64,000 nt of DNA from Thermoflexus hugenholtzii JAD2. Lineage in GTDB: Bacteria > Chloroflexota > Dehalococcoidia > UBA2979. Position numbers and translations under genes: made by a program. Below, piece by piece: positions 8,124-18,963 of the stretch (positions are counted from its first letter, which is position 1; each line of letters starts with the position of its first letter). The notes beneath the pieces were generated by a model, which ran no database searches, was not told the DNA's origin, and worked only from the letters and a program-made list of their open reading frames with translations. The stretch covers positions 62,001 through 126,000 of the forward strand of contig CAMDNW010000001.1 in assembly GCA_945903275.1 (NCBI GenBank), written 5' to 3'.

Positions 8124-9923
8124 ATGCGGACACATCGAGGCGGTGAATTACGCGCGGAGCATGCCGGGCAGCCGGTGACGCTTGTGGGCTGGGTGCACCG
8201 GCGGCGCGATCATGGCGGCCTCGCGTTCGTGGACTTGCGGGACGCGTCGGGCATCGTACAGGTGGTGTTTCACCCCGACAGCGCGCCGGAGGCGGCTGCG
8301 GTAGTGGCCGAGGTGCGGAGCGAGTATGTCGTGCGCATCGTGGGTGAGGTGGCGCTGCGCCGCCCCGGCACCGAGAACGCGGAGATGCCGACCGGCGCTA
8401 TCGAGGTGATCGCCCAGCGTGCTGAGGTGCTGAACGCCTCGGAGACGCCGCCGTTTCCGGTCAACCAAGAGACCTCTGTCGACGAGATGATGCGGCTGCG
8501 ATACCGCTACCTTGACCTTCGCCGCGAGCGGATGGCCCAGAATCTGCGCCTCAGGCACCGCATCGTGAAGTACATGCGCGACTATTTCGACGCGCGCGAC
8601 TTCATCGAGGTCGAGACGCCGGTGCTGAACCTCGCGACGCCGGAAGGGGCGCGGGACTATCTGGTGCCGAGCCGGGTGCACCCAGGCCACTTCTACGCGC
8701 TGCCGCAGTCGCCGCAACAGTGGAAGCAACTGTTGATGGTGGCGGGCGTCGAGCGGTACTTCCAGGTCGTGAAGTGCTACCGCGACGAAGACCTGCGTGC
8801 CGACCGGCAGCCGGAGTTTACTCAACTCGACGTGGAAATGTCGTTCGTCGATGAAGACGATGTCCTTGATGTCATGGAAGACTTGTATGCGCGACTGGCG
8901 GGGGAATCTGCGCCACAGTTCGCGATCCCATCGGGGCGATTCCCGCGGCTGACCTATCAGGACGCGATGGAGCGGTTCGGCTCCGACAAACCCGATCTGC
9001 GGTACGGGCTCGAAATCCGTGACCTCACGCCGCTGGTGACTGACACGGAGTTTGTGGTGTTCCGCAGCGTGATTACGGAGGGGGGTCGAATCCGGGGCTT
9101 CGCCGTGTCAGGTGGGGCGGAGACGCCGCGCCGGGGGATCGACGCGCTCACCGAACTGGCAAAGGAAACCGGCGCGCAGGGCCTCGTGACCGTCGCGTTC
9201 GGCGGCGAGGGCACGTTGGACGGTCTCGCGATCGAGGACGTGCGCTCGACGGTCACGCGCTTTTTCAGCGCGGAACAGTTCGCGGCTTTCGGCGGGGCGT
9301 GCGAGGCGAAGCGCGGCGACCTGCTGCTGATCGCGGCCGGACCGGACGCGCTCACCTCGAAGGTGCTGGATGTGTTGCGGCGGCGGGTAGCGGAGGATCG
9401 CGACCTCGCTGACCCGAATGTGCTGGCATTCGCGTTCGTGACCGAGTTCCCGATGTTCGAGTTCAGCGAGACCGACAGTAAGTGGAACGCGGTACACCAC
9501 CTGTTCACCTCACCATTCGAGGAGGACATGGCGCTGATGACTGAAGACCCGGCGGCGGTGCGCTCGCGCGCCTATGACCTGATTTGCAACGGCTGGGAGA
9601 TCGGGGGCGGTTCGATCCGCATGCACCGCCGCGAGGCGCTGATGCGGGTGCTCGCCCGGCTGGGTATCGAGGAGCAAGAGGCCATCGAGAAGTTTGGGCA
9701 CATGTTGGAGGCGTTCACCTACGGCGCGCCGCCGCACGGCGGGTTCGCGTGCGGCCTCGACCGCACGGTGGCGCTGTTGGCCGGGGAGCGCGATATTCGC
9801 GAGGTCATCGCCTTCCCCAAGACCAAATCAGCCTCGGATGTGATGACCGGAGCGCCTCAGCCGGTGAGACAGGCACAACTGGTGGAGGCGCATATCACCG
9901 TAGTTGCGCCGCCATCTGTATAA
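8124..9923 (+). CDS. aspS: Aspartyl-tRNA synthetase, probably non-discriminating
   Basis: Bacterial-type class IIb AspRS (599 aa): OB-fold anticodon domain at residues 1-110, motif 2 (VVKCYRDEDLRADRQPEF), the GAD insertion in the middle, and motif 3 (GFACGLDRTVALLAGE). With the ATG at 8124 the numbering matches E. coli AspRS, and residue 30 is His (VHRRRDH) where discriminating bacterial enzymes have Leu. His there is a reported signature of enzymes that also charge tRNA-Asn, which GatCAB then amidates; gatB is at 39777-41279. A GTG at 8121 is an alternative start; AAGGAG lies at 8105-8111. Confidence 0.95.
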   Translation: MRTHRGGELRAEHAGQPVTLVGWVHRRRDHGGLAFVDLRDASGIVQVVFHPDSAPEAAAVVAEVRSEYVVRIVGEVALRRPGTENAEMPTGAIEVIAQRAEVLNASETPPFPVNQETSVDEMMRLRYRYLDLRRERMAQNLRLRHRIVKYMRDYFDARDFIEVETPVLNLATPEGARDYLVPSRVHPGHFYALPQSPQQWKQLLMVAGVERYFQVVKCYRDEDLRADRQPEFTQLDVEMSFVDEDDVLDVMEDLYARLAGESAPQFAIPSGRFPRLTYQDAMERFGSDKPDLRYGLEIRDLTPLVTDTEFVVFRSVITEGGRIRGFAVSGGAETPRRGIDALTELAKETGAQGLVTVAFGGEGTLDGLAIEDVRSTVTRFFSAEQFAAFGGACEAKRGDLLLIAAGPDALTSKVLDVLRRRVAEDRDLADPNVLAFAFVTEFPMFEFSETDSKWNAVHHLFTSPFEEDMALMTEDPAAVRSRAYDLICNGWEIGGGSIRMHRREALMRVLARLGIEEQEAIEKFGHMLEAFTYGAPPHGGFACGLDRTVALLAGERDIREVIAFPKTKSASDVMTGAPQPVRQAQLVEAHITVVAPPSV

Positions 9924-9924
9924 T
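9919..9924 (+). promoter_or_regulatory. -10 box TATAAT upstream of the peptide-binding protein gene
   Basis: Consensus TATAAT overlaps the aspS stop codon. The predicted start of transcription (about 9931) leaves a 58-nt leader with a GAGGGAGG ribosome-binding site at 9975-9982. The -35 region is weak. Confidence 0.55.
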
Positions 9925-9988
9925 CTCTAAAAACCGTAACCGTCCCCCCTCCGTTCACCTAGCGACCCACACCAGAGGGAGGATTCCG

Positions 9989-11641
9989 ATGAGTGGCCAG
10001 AAGCGAATCTTCGCGATCCTGCTCGGTGTCCTTGCGACGCTTGTTCTGATTGTCGGTGGCCTGTCCACTGTTCTGCTGTTAAGCGGCGGAGCGCAGGGTG
10101 GCGACGGCGGCAGTTCTACCGGCGGTTCCCCCAGACGCGTCGATAGTTCGCCTGCGGGCGGGCGGCTACGATTGCCGGGAACCGATCCGATCACGCTCGA
10201 CCCCGCGGTTGCTGGAGATGCCGGGTCGGCGGACTTCATCGTCGAGATTTTCAGCGGCTTGATGACGATCAGCCCCAAACTGGAGATCGTGCCCGACCTC
10301 GCGGAGTCGTATCAGGTCAGCGACGACGGCAAGGTATACACATTCAAGATTCGCGAGAATGCGGTCTTCCACGACGGCCGGGCGGTCGAGGCGACTGATG
10401 TGAAGTGCTCAATCGAACGGGCGGCGGCGCGCGAAACGGCCTCACCGACCGCGCCGGTGTACCTGAACGACATCGTTGGCGCGCTGGACAAGATGAACGG
10501 GCGCGCGCAGGAAATCCGCGGTATCGAGGTCGTCGACCGCAAGACGGTGAAGTTCACCATCGACGCCCCGAAGCCGTACTTCCTCGCAAAACTGACGTAC
10601 ACCACGGCGATGGTGGTGGACTGCAAGCAGGCGCAGGCGAACCCGCGCAACTGGACGCGCAACCCCAATGCCACCGGTCCGTACAAGTTGAGTGAGTGGC
10701 GTGTCGGCGAGCGCATGGTGCTGGTCGCGAACCCGCGGTTCTACCTCGGCAGCCCCAAGGTGCAGCAGGTGCTGTATCAGTTCTCCGGCGGATCGACACT
10801 GACCCGGTTCGAGAACAACGAACTGGACGTGGCTGGTATTTCGATCAACGACATCGATAAGGTTCGCGACCAGAACAACCCGCTCAGCAAGCTCTACGTG
10901 ACAGGTTCCGACTTCTCGATCTCCTACATCGCGTTTAACACCACGCTGCCACCGTTCGATGATATGAACGTGCGGCGGGCGTTCGGCATGGCACTCGACC
11001 GCCGGAAGATCACAGACGTGACCTTCAACCGGATGCTTTCGGCGGCGACCGGCATTACGCCTCCGCAAATTCCCGGATTTACCGCGACCGACAAGTCGCT
11101 CAAGTTCGACCCCGAAGGGGCGAGACGTGCGCTGGCTGCCTCCAAGTACGCGGGGAAGATGCCTGCCGTCACGATGACCGAGATCGGCGGCGGCGCTGAA
11201 GCTGGCCTCGACACGCAGGCCTACCTCGAATCATGGCGAACCGTGCTTGGGGTGACGGTGCAGGTGAAGCAGAGCGACGCCGCCTCGTTCTTCGCCGACC
11301 TTGACGGCCAGAAACTGCAGATGTTCAACGCCGCGTGGATCATGGACTATCCCGATCCCGAGGACATCTTGGATCTCAAGTTTCACTCGAAGTCCACGTT
11401 GAACGACATCGCGTACTCTAACCCGCAGGTAGACGCGCTGCTGGAGCGCGCGCGCGTGGAGCGAGACCCGGTGGCACGCTTGAAGATGTATCAAGACGTT
11501 GAGAAGTTGATCGTCGATGACGCAGCTTGGCTACCGCTCTACTTCTCGCAGAATCACTCGGTCGTGAACTCCTCCGTCAAGGGCTGGTTCCAGCGGCCGA
11601 TGGTCATCCCGCGGTTGCGGTTCTTGAGCGTGGAGCGCTAG
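9989..11641 (+). CDS. Peptide/opine-type ABC transporter substrate-binding protein
   Basis: 550-aa family 5 extracellular solute-binding protein. An N-terminal membrane segment (residues 6-30) precedes a Gly/Ser-rich linker, then the SBP_bac_5 fold: LRLPGTDPITLDPAVAGD, LAESYQVSDDGKVYTFKIRE, and NATGPYKLSEW in the first half, and AWIMDYPDPEDILDLKF with a C-terminal YFSQNHSVVNSSVKGW. No lipobox Cys is present, so it looks membrane-anchored rather than lipid-anchored. The ATG at 9989 has GAGGGAGG 6 nt upstream; an open frame extends further 5' but is shadow sequence inside aspS. It is the first gene of a three-gene unit with two permeases. Confidence 0.92.
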   Translation: MSGQKRIFAILLGVLATLVLIVGGLSTVLLLSGGAQGGDGGSSTGGSPRRVDSSPAGGRLRLPGTDPITLDPAVAGDAGSADFIVEIFSGLMTISPKLEIVPDLAESYQVSDDGKVYTFKIRENAVFHDGRAVEATDVKCSIERAAARETASPTAPVYLNDIVGALDKMNGRAQEIRGIEVVDRKTVKFTIDAPKPYFLAKLTYTTAMVVDCKQAQANPRNWTRNPNATGPYKLSEWRVGERMVLVANPRFYLGSPKVQQVLYQFSGGSTLTRFENNELDVAGISINDIDKVRDQNNPLSKLYVTGSDFSISYIAFNTTLPPFDDMNVRRAFGMALDRRKITDVTFNRMLSAATGITPPQIPGFTATDKSLKFDPEGARRALAASKYAGKMPAVTMTEIGGGAEAGLDTQAYLESWRTVLGVTVQVKQSDAASFFADLDGQKLQMFNAAWIMDYPDPEDILDLKFHSKSTLNDIAYSNPQVDALLERARVERDPVARLKMYQDVEKLIVDDAAWLPLYFSQNHSVVNSSVKGWFQRPMVIPRLRFLSVER

Positions 11642-11654
11642 CGGGGAGCGGACG

Positions 11655-12641
11655 ATGACCGGCTATGTGATCCGCCGGCTCGCGATTCTCCCGTTCACGC
11701 TGTTTGTCGTGTCGTTCTTCACGTTTGCGATCGCGCGGTTCGGCCCCGGCGACCCGATTACCGTAACCGCAGGGCAGATTCGCGACCGCGAGGTGCTGGC
11801 GCGGATCCGGGCTGAGCGCGGCCTCGACGGGACGATTGCGGAGCAGTACATCCGCTGGGTGGGGCGAGCGGTTCAGGGCGACCTAGGCGAGTCGTATATC
11901 CAGCGCGGCTACTCAGTGCGCGAACTGATCGTGCCGAAGATGATGGTCTCAGCACAGTTAAACATCCTCGCGATCTTCTTCGTGTTCGCCATCGGAGTGC
12001 CGATGGGTCTGATCGCGGCGTGGTTCAACGGGAAATGGCTCGACCCGTTCATCATCTCGGCGCTTCTGTTCTTCAGCGCGATTCCGGTGCTGGTCGTGAT
12101 CCCACCGCTCCAGTGGCTGTTGGCGGTGCAGTTCAAGATTCTCCCGGTTGGCGGCTGGGACGGCCTGATTGATATCGTCTGGATTGCGGGCGTGATCGCG
12201 ATCCCGGTTCCCGATCCGCACTTGTACCTGCCACTACTGGTGATGACGATTCCCGGTTTTGCGGGCGTCGCACGCCTCGTGCGGATCACGGCGTTGCAGG
12301 TGGCGTCGGAGGACTACGTGCGTACGGCGCGGGCAAAGGGGCTGAAGGAGTCGACGGTTGCGCTGCGGCACGTCCTCCCGAACTCACTGCTGCCGCTCAT
12401 CACGGTCATCGGGCTCTCGCTGGCGGACATCCTCTCAGGGGCGTACTTCACGGAAACGCTGCTCGGCATCCCCGGCATCGGCTCGTTCACTTTCGAGTCG
12501 GTGCGGAGCCGTGACTACGATGTGATCCTAGCGACGACGCTGATCGTGGCGTTTTTCTTCATCGTGATGAACCTCATCACCGACCTCGCGTATGCCCGGA
12601 TCGATCCGCGGGTGCGATTGGGCGCGAGGATCGATTCGTGA
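11655..12641 (+). CDS. Peptide ABC transporter permease, DppB/OppB type
   Basis: 328-aa inner-membrane permease. The N-terminal YVIRRLAILPFTLFVVSF is typical of the DppB/OppB branch. The EAA loop that contacts the ATPase reads YVRTARAKGLKESTVALRHV, followed by PNSLLPLITVIGL and the ETLLGIPGIGSF motif. Six membrane segments are apparent. It starts 13 bp after the binding protein and its last codons overlap the next permease (GTGA). No cognate ATPase genes (DppD/DppF) lie in the window, so they must be elsewhere. Confidence 0.93.
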   Translation: MTGYVIRRLAILPFTLFVVSFFTFAIARFGPGDPITVTAGQIRDREVLARIRAERGLDGTIAEQYIRWVGRAVQGDLGESYIQRGYSVRELIVPKMMVSAQLNILAIFFVFAIGVPMGLIAAWFNGKWLDPFIISALLFFSAIPVLVVIPPLQWLLAVQFKILPVGGWDGLIDIVWIAGVIAIPVPDPHLYLPLLVMTIPGFAGVARLVRITALQVASEDYVRTARAKGLKESTVALRHVLPNSLLPLITVIGLSLADILSGAYFTETLLGIPGIGSFTFESVRSRDYDVILATTLIVAFFFIVMNLITDLAYARIDPRVRLGARIDS

Positions 12642-13600
12642 CGACAACCGTGACGCCTGCTTCCCCGGCAGCAGCGACACTGCCTCGGCAGCGCGGCCCG
12701 GTTGCGCAGTTCTGGTACCGGTTGCGCCGGAAGAAACTGGCGATGATCTCGCTGGTCGTGATTGCGGTGATCTACGGGGGTGGTATCACGGCGCCAGTGG
12801 TCGCGCCATACACGTACAACGAGCAGAACCTTGAAAACGCCCTGCAGCCGATGAGCAGCGAACACTGGTTCGGCACGGATCGCCTAGGGCGCGACATGTT
12901 CAGCCGGACGCTCTATTCGGCGCGGACCACGCTGGTGGTGAGCGTGGCGGTACTGGTGAGCGGCTCGCTCATCATCGGCAATGGCCTCGGGCTGTTGGCA
13001 GGCTACCGGGGCGGCTGGGTGGACAACGCGGTCATGCGCGTGGGGGAGGTGCTCTCGGCGCTTCCAGGTTTACCGATGCTGATCCTCGTCAATGCGGCGC
13101 TTGGGCCTCGTGTGCTGGAATTTGTGCAGTGGGCGCAGCAAGGCACGCCACTGGCTGGGGTGGCGCGTGACTTTGCCTCGTATATGACAGTGTTCATGGC
13201 GCTGTCGCTGTTTTTCTGGGTAGGGACGGCGCGGCTTATCCGTTCGCAAGTGCTTCAATTGCGGGAACGGGATTTCGTCACGGCGGCCCGGGCGTTGGGT
13301 GGAAGCACCTCGCACATCCTCTGGAAGCACCTGCTGCCGAACATCGCCTTCCTCGTGGTGCTCCAGATATCGGGCACGCTCGGCGGGGTGGCGGGGTCCG
13401 AGATCGCGCTGACCTGGTTCGGGGTCGGCGTCCAGCCGCCGACGCCGTCCTTTGGCGCCATGATCTACGAGGGCTCCGGGGCGCGAAACTTCCAGACGCA
13501 TCCTCATCTCCTGTTGGTGCCGGGGCTGACGGTTTCGGCGCTATTGTTCGCCTTCGTGCTGCTCGGCGACGCTATTAACGATGTGATTCGCGACCGCTGA
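12638..13600 (+). CDS. Peptide ABC transporter permease, DppC/OppC type
   Basis: 320-aa second permease of the system. It has an N-terminal Thr/Pro/Ala segment, the LRRKKLAMISLVVIAVIYGG first helix, the LGTDRLGRD-like signature (FGTDRLGRDMFSR), and the EAA loop FVTAARALGGSTSHILWKHLLPN. The GTG start overlaps the stop of the preceding permease by 4 bases, implying coupled translation. The downstream gap to tig has no clear hairpin terminator. Confidence 0.93.
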   Translation: MTTTVTPASPAAATLPRQRGPVAQFWYRLRRKKLAMISLVVIAVIYGGGITAPVVAPYTYNEQNLENALQPMSSEHWFGTDRLGRDMFSRTLYSARTTLVVSVAVLVSGSLIIGNGLGLLAGYRGGWVDNAVMRVGEVLSALPGLPMLILVNAALGPRVLEFVQWAQQGTPLAGVARDFASYMTVFMALSLFFWVGTARLIRSQVLQLRERDFVTAARALGGSTSHILWKHLLPNIAFLVVLQISGTLGGVAGSEIALTWFGVGVQPPTPSFGAMIYEGSGARNFQTHPHLLLVPGLTVSALLFAFVLLGDAINDVIRDR

Positions 13601-13658
13601 TCATCCGTAGGGATTTACCCGACGCGGGTGCTGGTAGGGAAGCCCGAAAATAGGCGCG

Positions 13659-13667
13659 TGCTATACT
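13659..13667 (+). promoter_or_regulatory. Extended -10 promoter of tig (TGCTATACT)
   Basis: TG-C-TATACT, an extended -10 box, about 28 nt upstream of the GTG start of tig. No convincing -35 box, as is common for extended -10 promoters. Confidence 0.6.
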
Positions 13668-13695
13668 CATTTCGGAACCGGATCACTGCGCGGAA

Positions 13696-15156
13696 GTGGG
13701 GGCGCACCCCGTGGGTGTGACAGCAGAACGTCTACCGCGATCACTGATGGCACTCGAGATCGAGGTTGAGCCGGAGCGGTTGGAAGCATCGATGGATAAG
13801 GCCGTGCGGCGGCTGTCGCAGCGCGTCCGCATTCCGGGCTTCCGGCCCGGGAAAGCCCCTCGGCACGTCATTGAGCGCACGCTTGGGCGCTCGGCGCTCG
13901 TGCAGGAGGCGCTGGAGCAACTGCTCCCCGACGTATACAGCGAAACGATCGCAGCCGAGTCGATCGACGCGATCGGTCAGCCATCGTTCGAGTTGAAGTC
14001 GATGGAGCCACTGGTCGTGGCGGCGACGGTGCCGGTACGCCCGACCATCGACCTGAAGGAATACACGGCGTTACGCGCGCCGAAGCCCGAGGCCGCGGTG
14101 GCCGAAGAGCAGGTCGAGGCCGCGCTGACGAACCTCCGCCGGCGCTATGCCACCCTGGACCCGGTCGACCGCCCGTTGCAGTGGGGCGACACCGTGCGCG
14201 CCGATGTCACGGTCAGCGTCGACGGGCAGGCCGAACCGCACGTCGAGGAGGGCGCTGAGTTCGCCGTGCTGGAAGGCACGACGATCTCGCTGCCGGGCTT
14301 CCTCGACCACCTGATCGGCCTCGAACGCGGCGGCCCGTACGAGATCGCGTATGAGTTGTCGGCCGACTTTGTGTCGGACGAACTGGCGGGCAAGGCGGCG
14401 CACTACACCGTCACGATTCACGAAGTGAAGCAGGAAGAACTACCGCCGTTCGACGACGACTTCGCGAAGTCGCTGGGTGAAGACTTCGAGACAGCTGCAG
14501 CGGTGCGTGAGCGCATCGAGCAGAACGTGCAGGCGCAGGCTGAGGCGCAGGCGGTTACCGCCTATCAGGAGGAAGTGCTCGACCTCTTGCTGGCGACGGC
14601 GGAGATTGACTACCCCGAAGTGCTGGTCGACAACGAGGTCGCCCGGATGATCGACCAAGAATCGAACCACGCCTCGCACACGCAGGAGGGCCTCGACAAG
14701 TGGCTCCAGCAGGTCGGGCGCACCGAAGACGAAGTGCGGGAAACCTTGCGGCCGCGCGCTGATCTGGCTGTGCGGCGTGCGCTGGTGCTGAACGAACTGG
14801 CGCAGCGCGAGGGCATCACCGTCGGCGAAGACGAGATTGAGACCGAAGTCGACCGGATGGTGGAGCAGTGGTTCGCCCCGCAGACCGCCGACCAGAACGA
14901 CGACCAGCGTGAGATGATCCGCGGCATGATCGCCAACGAGGAGTCGCGCGCCTCGATGCGCCACCAGCTACTGACCACTGCCACTCTTGGCCGCCTGACC
15001 GAGATCACGGCACAGGACGAGGCTGGAGACGGCGATGCACCGCGCCCACGCGGTACACGGCGCCGGCGCGGCCGGGCGGTGGATGGCGCCAACAGTGACG
15101 ATGCGGTTGAAGAGGCTGCTGAGGCAGCCCCGGAAGCCGAGGAGAAAACCGAGTAG
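13696..15156 (+). CDS. tig: Trigger factor, ribosome-associated chaperone and prolyl isomerase
   Basis: 486-aa three-domain chaperone. The N-terminal ribosome-binding domain has the signature IPGFRPGKAPRHV near residue 50, a FKBP-type isomerase domain lies at about 155-240, and a helical substrate-binding domain follows. The C-terminus carries an extra low-complexity tail, first Arg-rich then Ala/Glu-rich, of about 45 residues. The start is GTG 13696; GTG at 13711 or 13717 would also fit. tig, clpP and clpX in this order is a widely conserved arrangement linking folding with degradation. Confidence 0.95.
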   Translation: MGAHPVGVTAERLPRSLMALEIEVEPERLEASMDKAVRRLSQRVRIPGFRPGKAPRHVIERTLGRSALVQEALEQLLPDVYSETIAAESIDAIGQPSFELKSMEPLVVAATVPVRPTIDLKEYTALRAPKPEAAVAEEQVEAALTNLRRRYATLDPVDRPLQWGDTVRADVTVSVDGQAEPHVEEGAEFAVLEGTTISLPGFLDHLIGLERGGPYEIAYELSADFVSDELAGKAAHYTVTIHEVKQEELPPFDDDFAKSLGEDFETAAAVRERIEQNVQAQAEAQAVTAYQEEVLDLLLATAEIDYPEVLVDNEVARMIDQESNHASHTQEGLDKWLQQVGRTEDEVRETLRPRADLAVRRALVLNELAQREGITVGEDEIETEVDRMVEQWFAPQTADQNDDQREMIRGMIANEESRASMRHQLLTTATLGRLTEITAQDEAGDGDAPRPRGTRRRRGRAVDGANSDDAVEEAAEAAPEAEEKTE

Positions 15157-15207
15157 CGCAGGCCTTTCCGGGCACTGTCAGGGATGTAGAGAGCAGAGGG
15201 CAGGGTT

Positions 15208-15852
15208 ATGCCGAACAGCGAATGGCTCGCGCCGCAGAATATTGTGCCGATGGTGATCGAGACGACCGCTCGGGGCGAGCGGGCGTACGACATCTACTCA
15301 CTGCTCTTGAAGGAGCGAATCATCTTTCTGGGCACACCCATTGACGACCAGATCGCGAACACGATCGTCGCGCAACTGCTTTACCTAGACCGGGAAGACT
15401 CGGATCGGGACATCACCATGTACGTCCACTCGCCGGGTGGCGTGATCACGGCCGGGCTGGCGATCTACGACACGATGAACCTGATCCGGTCGGATGTCTC
15501 GACCATCGCGGTCGGGGCGACGGCCTCGATGGCGACGGTGTTGCTGTGCTCGGGGGCGAAGGGCAAGCGGTACGCGCTCCCGAACTCGACGATCCACATG
15601 CATCAGGCGCTCGGTGGCGCTCGAGGTCAGGCCTCGGACATCGAGATTGCGGCGCGCGAAATTCTGCGCAACAACGAGATCATCCGCGGGATCATCGCGA
15701 AGAACACCGGGCAGCCGGTGGAGCGTATCTCGCGTGACTTCGACCGTGACTTCTACATGAGCGCGCAGCAGGCGATGGACTACGGCATGGTAGATGAGAT
15801 CATCGGCGGCACTCCGGTGCCGGCGACTGAGAACGTATTGGCCCCGGCGTAA
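15208..15852 (+). CDS. clpP: ATP-dependent Clp protease proteolytic subunit
   Basis: 214-aa serine peptidase that forms the tetradecameric barrel used by ClpX. The catalytic triad is S107 (in [11 protein letters not shown]), H132 (in IHMHQALGG) and D181 (in [11 protein letters not shown]), each exactly ten higher than in E. coli ClpP. The substrate-strand motif [17 protein letters not shown] is intact. The N-terminal propeptide is short (starts [18 protein letters not shown]). ATG at 15208 follows AGAGGGCAGG. It sits between tig and clpX in the same direction. Confidence 0.97.
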   Translation: MPNSEWLAPQNIVPMVIETTARGERAYDIYSLLLKERIIFLGTPIDDQIANTIVAQLLYLDREDSDRDITMYVHSPGGVITAGLAIYDTMNLIRSDVSTIAVGATASMATVLLCSGAKGKRYALPNSTIHMHQALGGARGQASDIEIAAREILRNNEIIRGIIAKNTGQPVERISRDFDRDFYMSAQQAMDYGMVDEIIGGTPVPATENVLAPA

Positions 15853-15908
15853 GCCGGGGAGTGCGGGGGGTAGCACGGCCTCGCAAGAGGCCCGAGGGGA
15901 TCGGGCGC

Positions 15909-17207
<1,299 letters not shown>

Positions 17208-17232
17208 TCCGGGATGATGGACACACGGGTGC

Positions 17233-17238
17233 TATCCT
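17233..17238 (+). promoter_or_regulatory. -10 box TATCCT, leaderless promoter of tlyA
   Basis: TATCCT is followed 7 nt later by the tlyA ATG (17246); TG-C precedes it, giving an extended -10 (TGCTATCCT). Confidence 0.45.
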
Positions 17239-17245
17239 CGCCGCA

Positions 17246-18013
17246 ATGACCACGACTGATACACCTCGTCCGAAAGCCTTTCGGCAGCGGCTTGATGTTC
17301 TGCTGGTCGAGCGTGGCCTCGTCCCCAGCCGTGAACAGGCGCACGCGCTGATCCTAGCCCGTGAGGTGCTCGTCAATGGTGTCGCGGCCACGCGGCCAGC
17401 AGTCGCGGTGGCGCTGGATGCGGCGGTCGAAGTGCGGACGGCTGCGCCGTATGTGAGCCGCGGTGGCGAGAAGCTGGCCGGAGCGCTCGATGCCGCAGGC
17501 GTCGGTGTCGAAGGCCGCCGCTGCCTCGATGTAGGCGCATCCACGGGTGGCTTTACGGATTGCCTGCTCCAGCATGGTGCGGCGCATGTCGTGGCTGTCG
17601 ATGTTGGATACGGCCAGATTGCCCAGCGACTGCGCGACGACCCGCGGGTGGACGTGCGCGAGCGCACTAACGCCCGGACGATGGCCCCGCTCGGCGATCT
17701 GGTGGACTTCGCGACCGTCGATGTCTCCTTCATCTCGCTCACGCTGGTGCTGCCGGCGGTCATCGCCTCGCTCCGGGTTGGCGGCGATGTGTTCGCGCTG
17801 GTGAAGCCGCAATTCGAGTCAAGCCGCGACGAAGTGGGGAAGGGCGGCGTGGTGCGCGATGAGCGCGTACACGCGGCCTGCATCGCGCGGGTGGCGCTGT
17901 GGGCCATTGAGCACGGACTGCGGGTGCGCGGTGTGTTCCGCTCGCCGCTATTGGGGCCAGCAGGCAACATGGAGTTCTTCCTCTGGTTGCACAAAGACAG
18001 GGCGGCCTTGTGA
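17246..18013 (+). CDS. tlyA: TlyA family rRNA (cytidine-2'-O)-methyltransferase
   Basis: 255-aa protein with an N-terminal S4 RNA-binding domain (RLDVLLVERGLVPSREQAHA to about residue 65) and a FtsJ/RrmJ-type Rossmann methyltransferase domain. The SAM-binding loop is LDVGASTGGFTDCLL, followed by VVAVDVGYGQIA and the catalytic-region motif VDVSFISLTLVLP. TlyA proteins methylate cytidines in 23S and sometimes 16S rRNA and affect capreomycin sensitivity; older names call them haemolysins. The ATG at 17246 has no Shine-Dalgarno but a -10 box 7 nt upstream. Its stop overlaps the nadK GTG start. Confidence 0.92.
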   Translation: MTTTDTPRPKAFRQRLDVLLVERGLVPSREQAHALILAREVLVNGVAATRPAVAVALDAAVEVRTAAPYVSRGGEKLAGALDAAGVGVEGRRCLDVGASTGGFTDCLLQHGAAHVVAVDVGYGQIAQRLRDDPRVDVRERTNARTMAPLGDLVDFATVDVSFISLTLVLPAVIASLRVGGDVFALVKPQFESSRDEVGKGGVVRDERVHAACIARVALWAIEHGLRVRGVFRSPLLGPAGNMEFFLWLHKDRAAL

Positions 18014-18885
18014 GCCCGATCCAGCGCGTTGCCTGCCTCTATCATCCCGCCATCGAAGGCGCTGAAGGGGTCGCGCGCGACCTCGAACGGCTGATCGTGG
18101 GGCGAGGCGTGTCCTCCTGGGTCGCGGAGCTGCCCCGGAACGGGGACGGCGGCCTCGGCGAGGCAGTCGCTGGCTCCGACCTCGTGATGTGCGTGGGTGG
18201 TGACGGGACGGTGCTACACGCGGCGGGCATTGCAGCGCGCGCGGATAAACCGGTGTTCGGAGTCCGCATGGGCCGACTCGGATTCCTTGCTGAAGCGACG
18301 GAAGCCGAAGCCCCGGCCGCGCTCGTGACGATCCTCGAGGGCAAGGGACGCCTCGATCGCCGGACGATGCTGCAGGCGCAGGTAGACGGCGGACGGGTGC
18401 TACACGCGCTGAACGACCTCGTGATCGGCGGAGGCCGCATTGGGCGGACTGTCTCCGTCGGGTTGCGAGTCGATGGCGTCCTGCTCGCGGAATACCGGGC
18501 AGACGCGGTGATCGCGGCTACGGCTACCGGCTCGACCGGCTACGCGTTATCAGTAGGTGGCCCAATCCTGCACCCATCGTCCCGTGACCTGATTGTGACG
18601 CCGGTAGCCCCACATCTGTCCTATCAGAACGCCCTGGTGCTCCCGCTCGACGCCAGCGTGGAGTTCGAGGTGGCGCGTGGCGATGGCGGGCTGCTGATGG
18701 CTGATGGCCTCGATGAGGAGCCGGTGCATACGGGCGCTGTGGTGCGCATTACACGTTCCGCGCTGACCGCGACGTTCGTACGGGTGGGCGAGGAACGGCA
18801 GTTCTACGCGAATCTCGCACGGCGGCTCGGGTGGCTGCGGATCGACCATGCGCTCGGTGGCGACACCCCGAACGCCGCGCGGTAG
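18010..18885 (+). CDS. nadK: NAD kinase
   Basis: 291-aa ATP/polyphosphate-dependent NAD+ kinase, the source of NADP+. The diagnostic GGDGTVLHAA motif is at about residue 60, and the ATATGSTGYALSVGGPILHP nucleotide-binding segment follows in the C-terminal half. The NE-type motif reads HALNDLVIGGG, with Asp in place of the more common Glu. The GTG start overlaps the tlyA stop by 4 bases. tlyA-nadK pairing is frequent in bacteria, often with recN downstream; here recN is absent and a GNAT gene follows. Confidence 0.94.
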   Translation: MSPIQRVACLYHPAIEGAEGVARDLERLIVGRGVSSWVAELPRNGDGGLGEAVAGSDLVMCVGGDGTVLHAAGIAARADKPVFGVRMGRLGFLAEATEAEAPAALVTILEGKGRLDRRTMLQAQVDGGRVLHALNDLVIGGGRIGRTVSVGLRVDGVLLAEYRADAVIAATATGSTGYALSVGGPILHPSSRDLIVTPVAPHLSYQNALVLPLDASVEFEVARGDGGLLMADGLDEEPVHTGAVVRITRSALTATFVRVGEERQFYANLARRLGWLRIDHALGGDTPNAAR

Positions 18886-18963
18886 GGGGCTGCTGGGGCG
18901 CGCTGGGGCGCGGCGGACAGCCGCCGTATGTCCTATGCTTGTAGCCGATTACGGGAGGGTCGG

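Noticed and set aside
9584-9988. Possible 135-residue N-terminal extension of the peptide-binding protein
   Set aside because: It overlaps the end of aspS, while ATG 9989 has an excellent ribosome-binding site and begins the signal/anchor segment.
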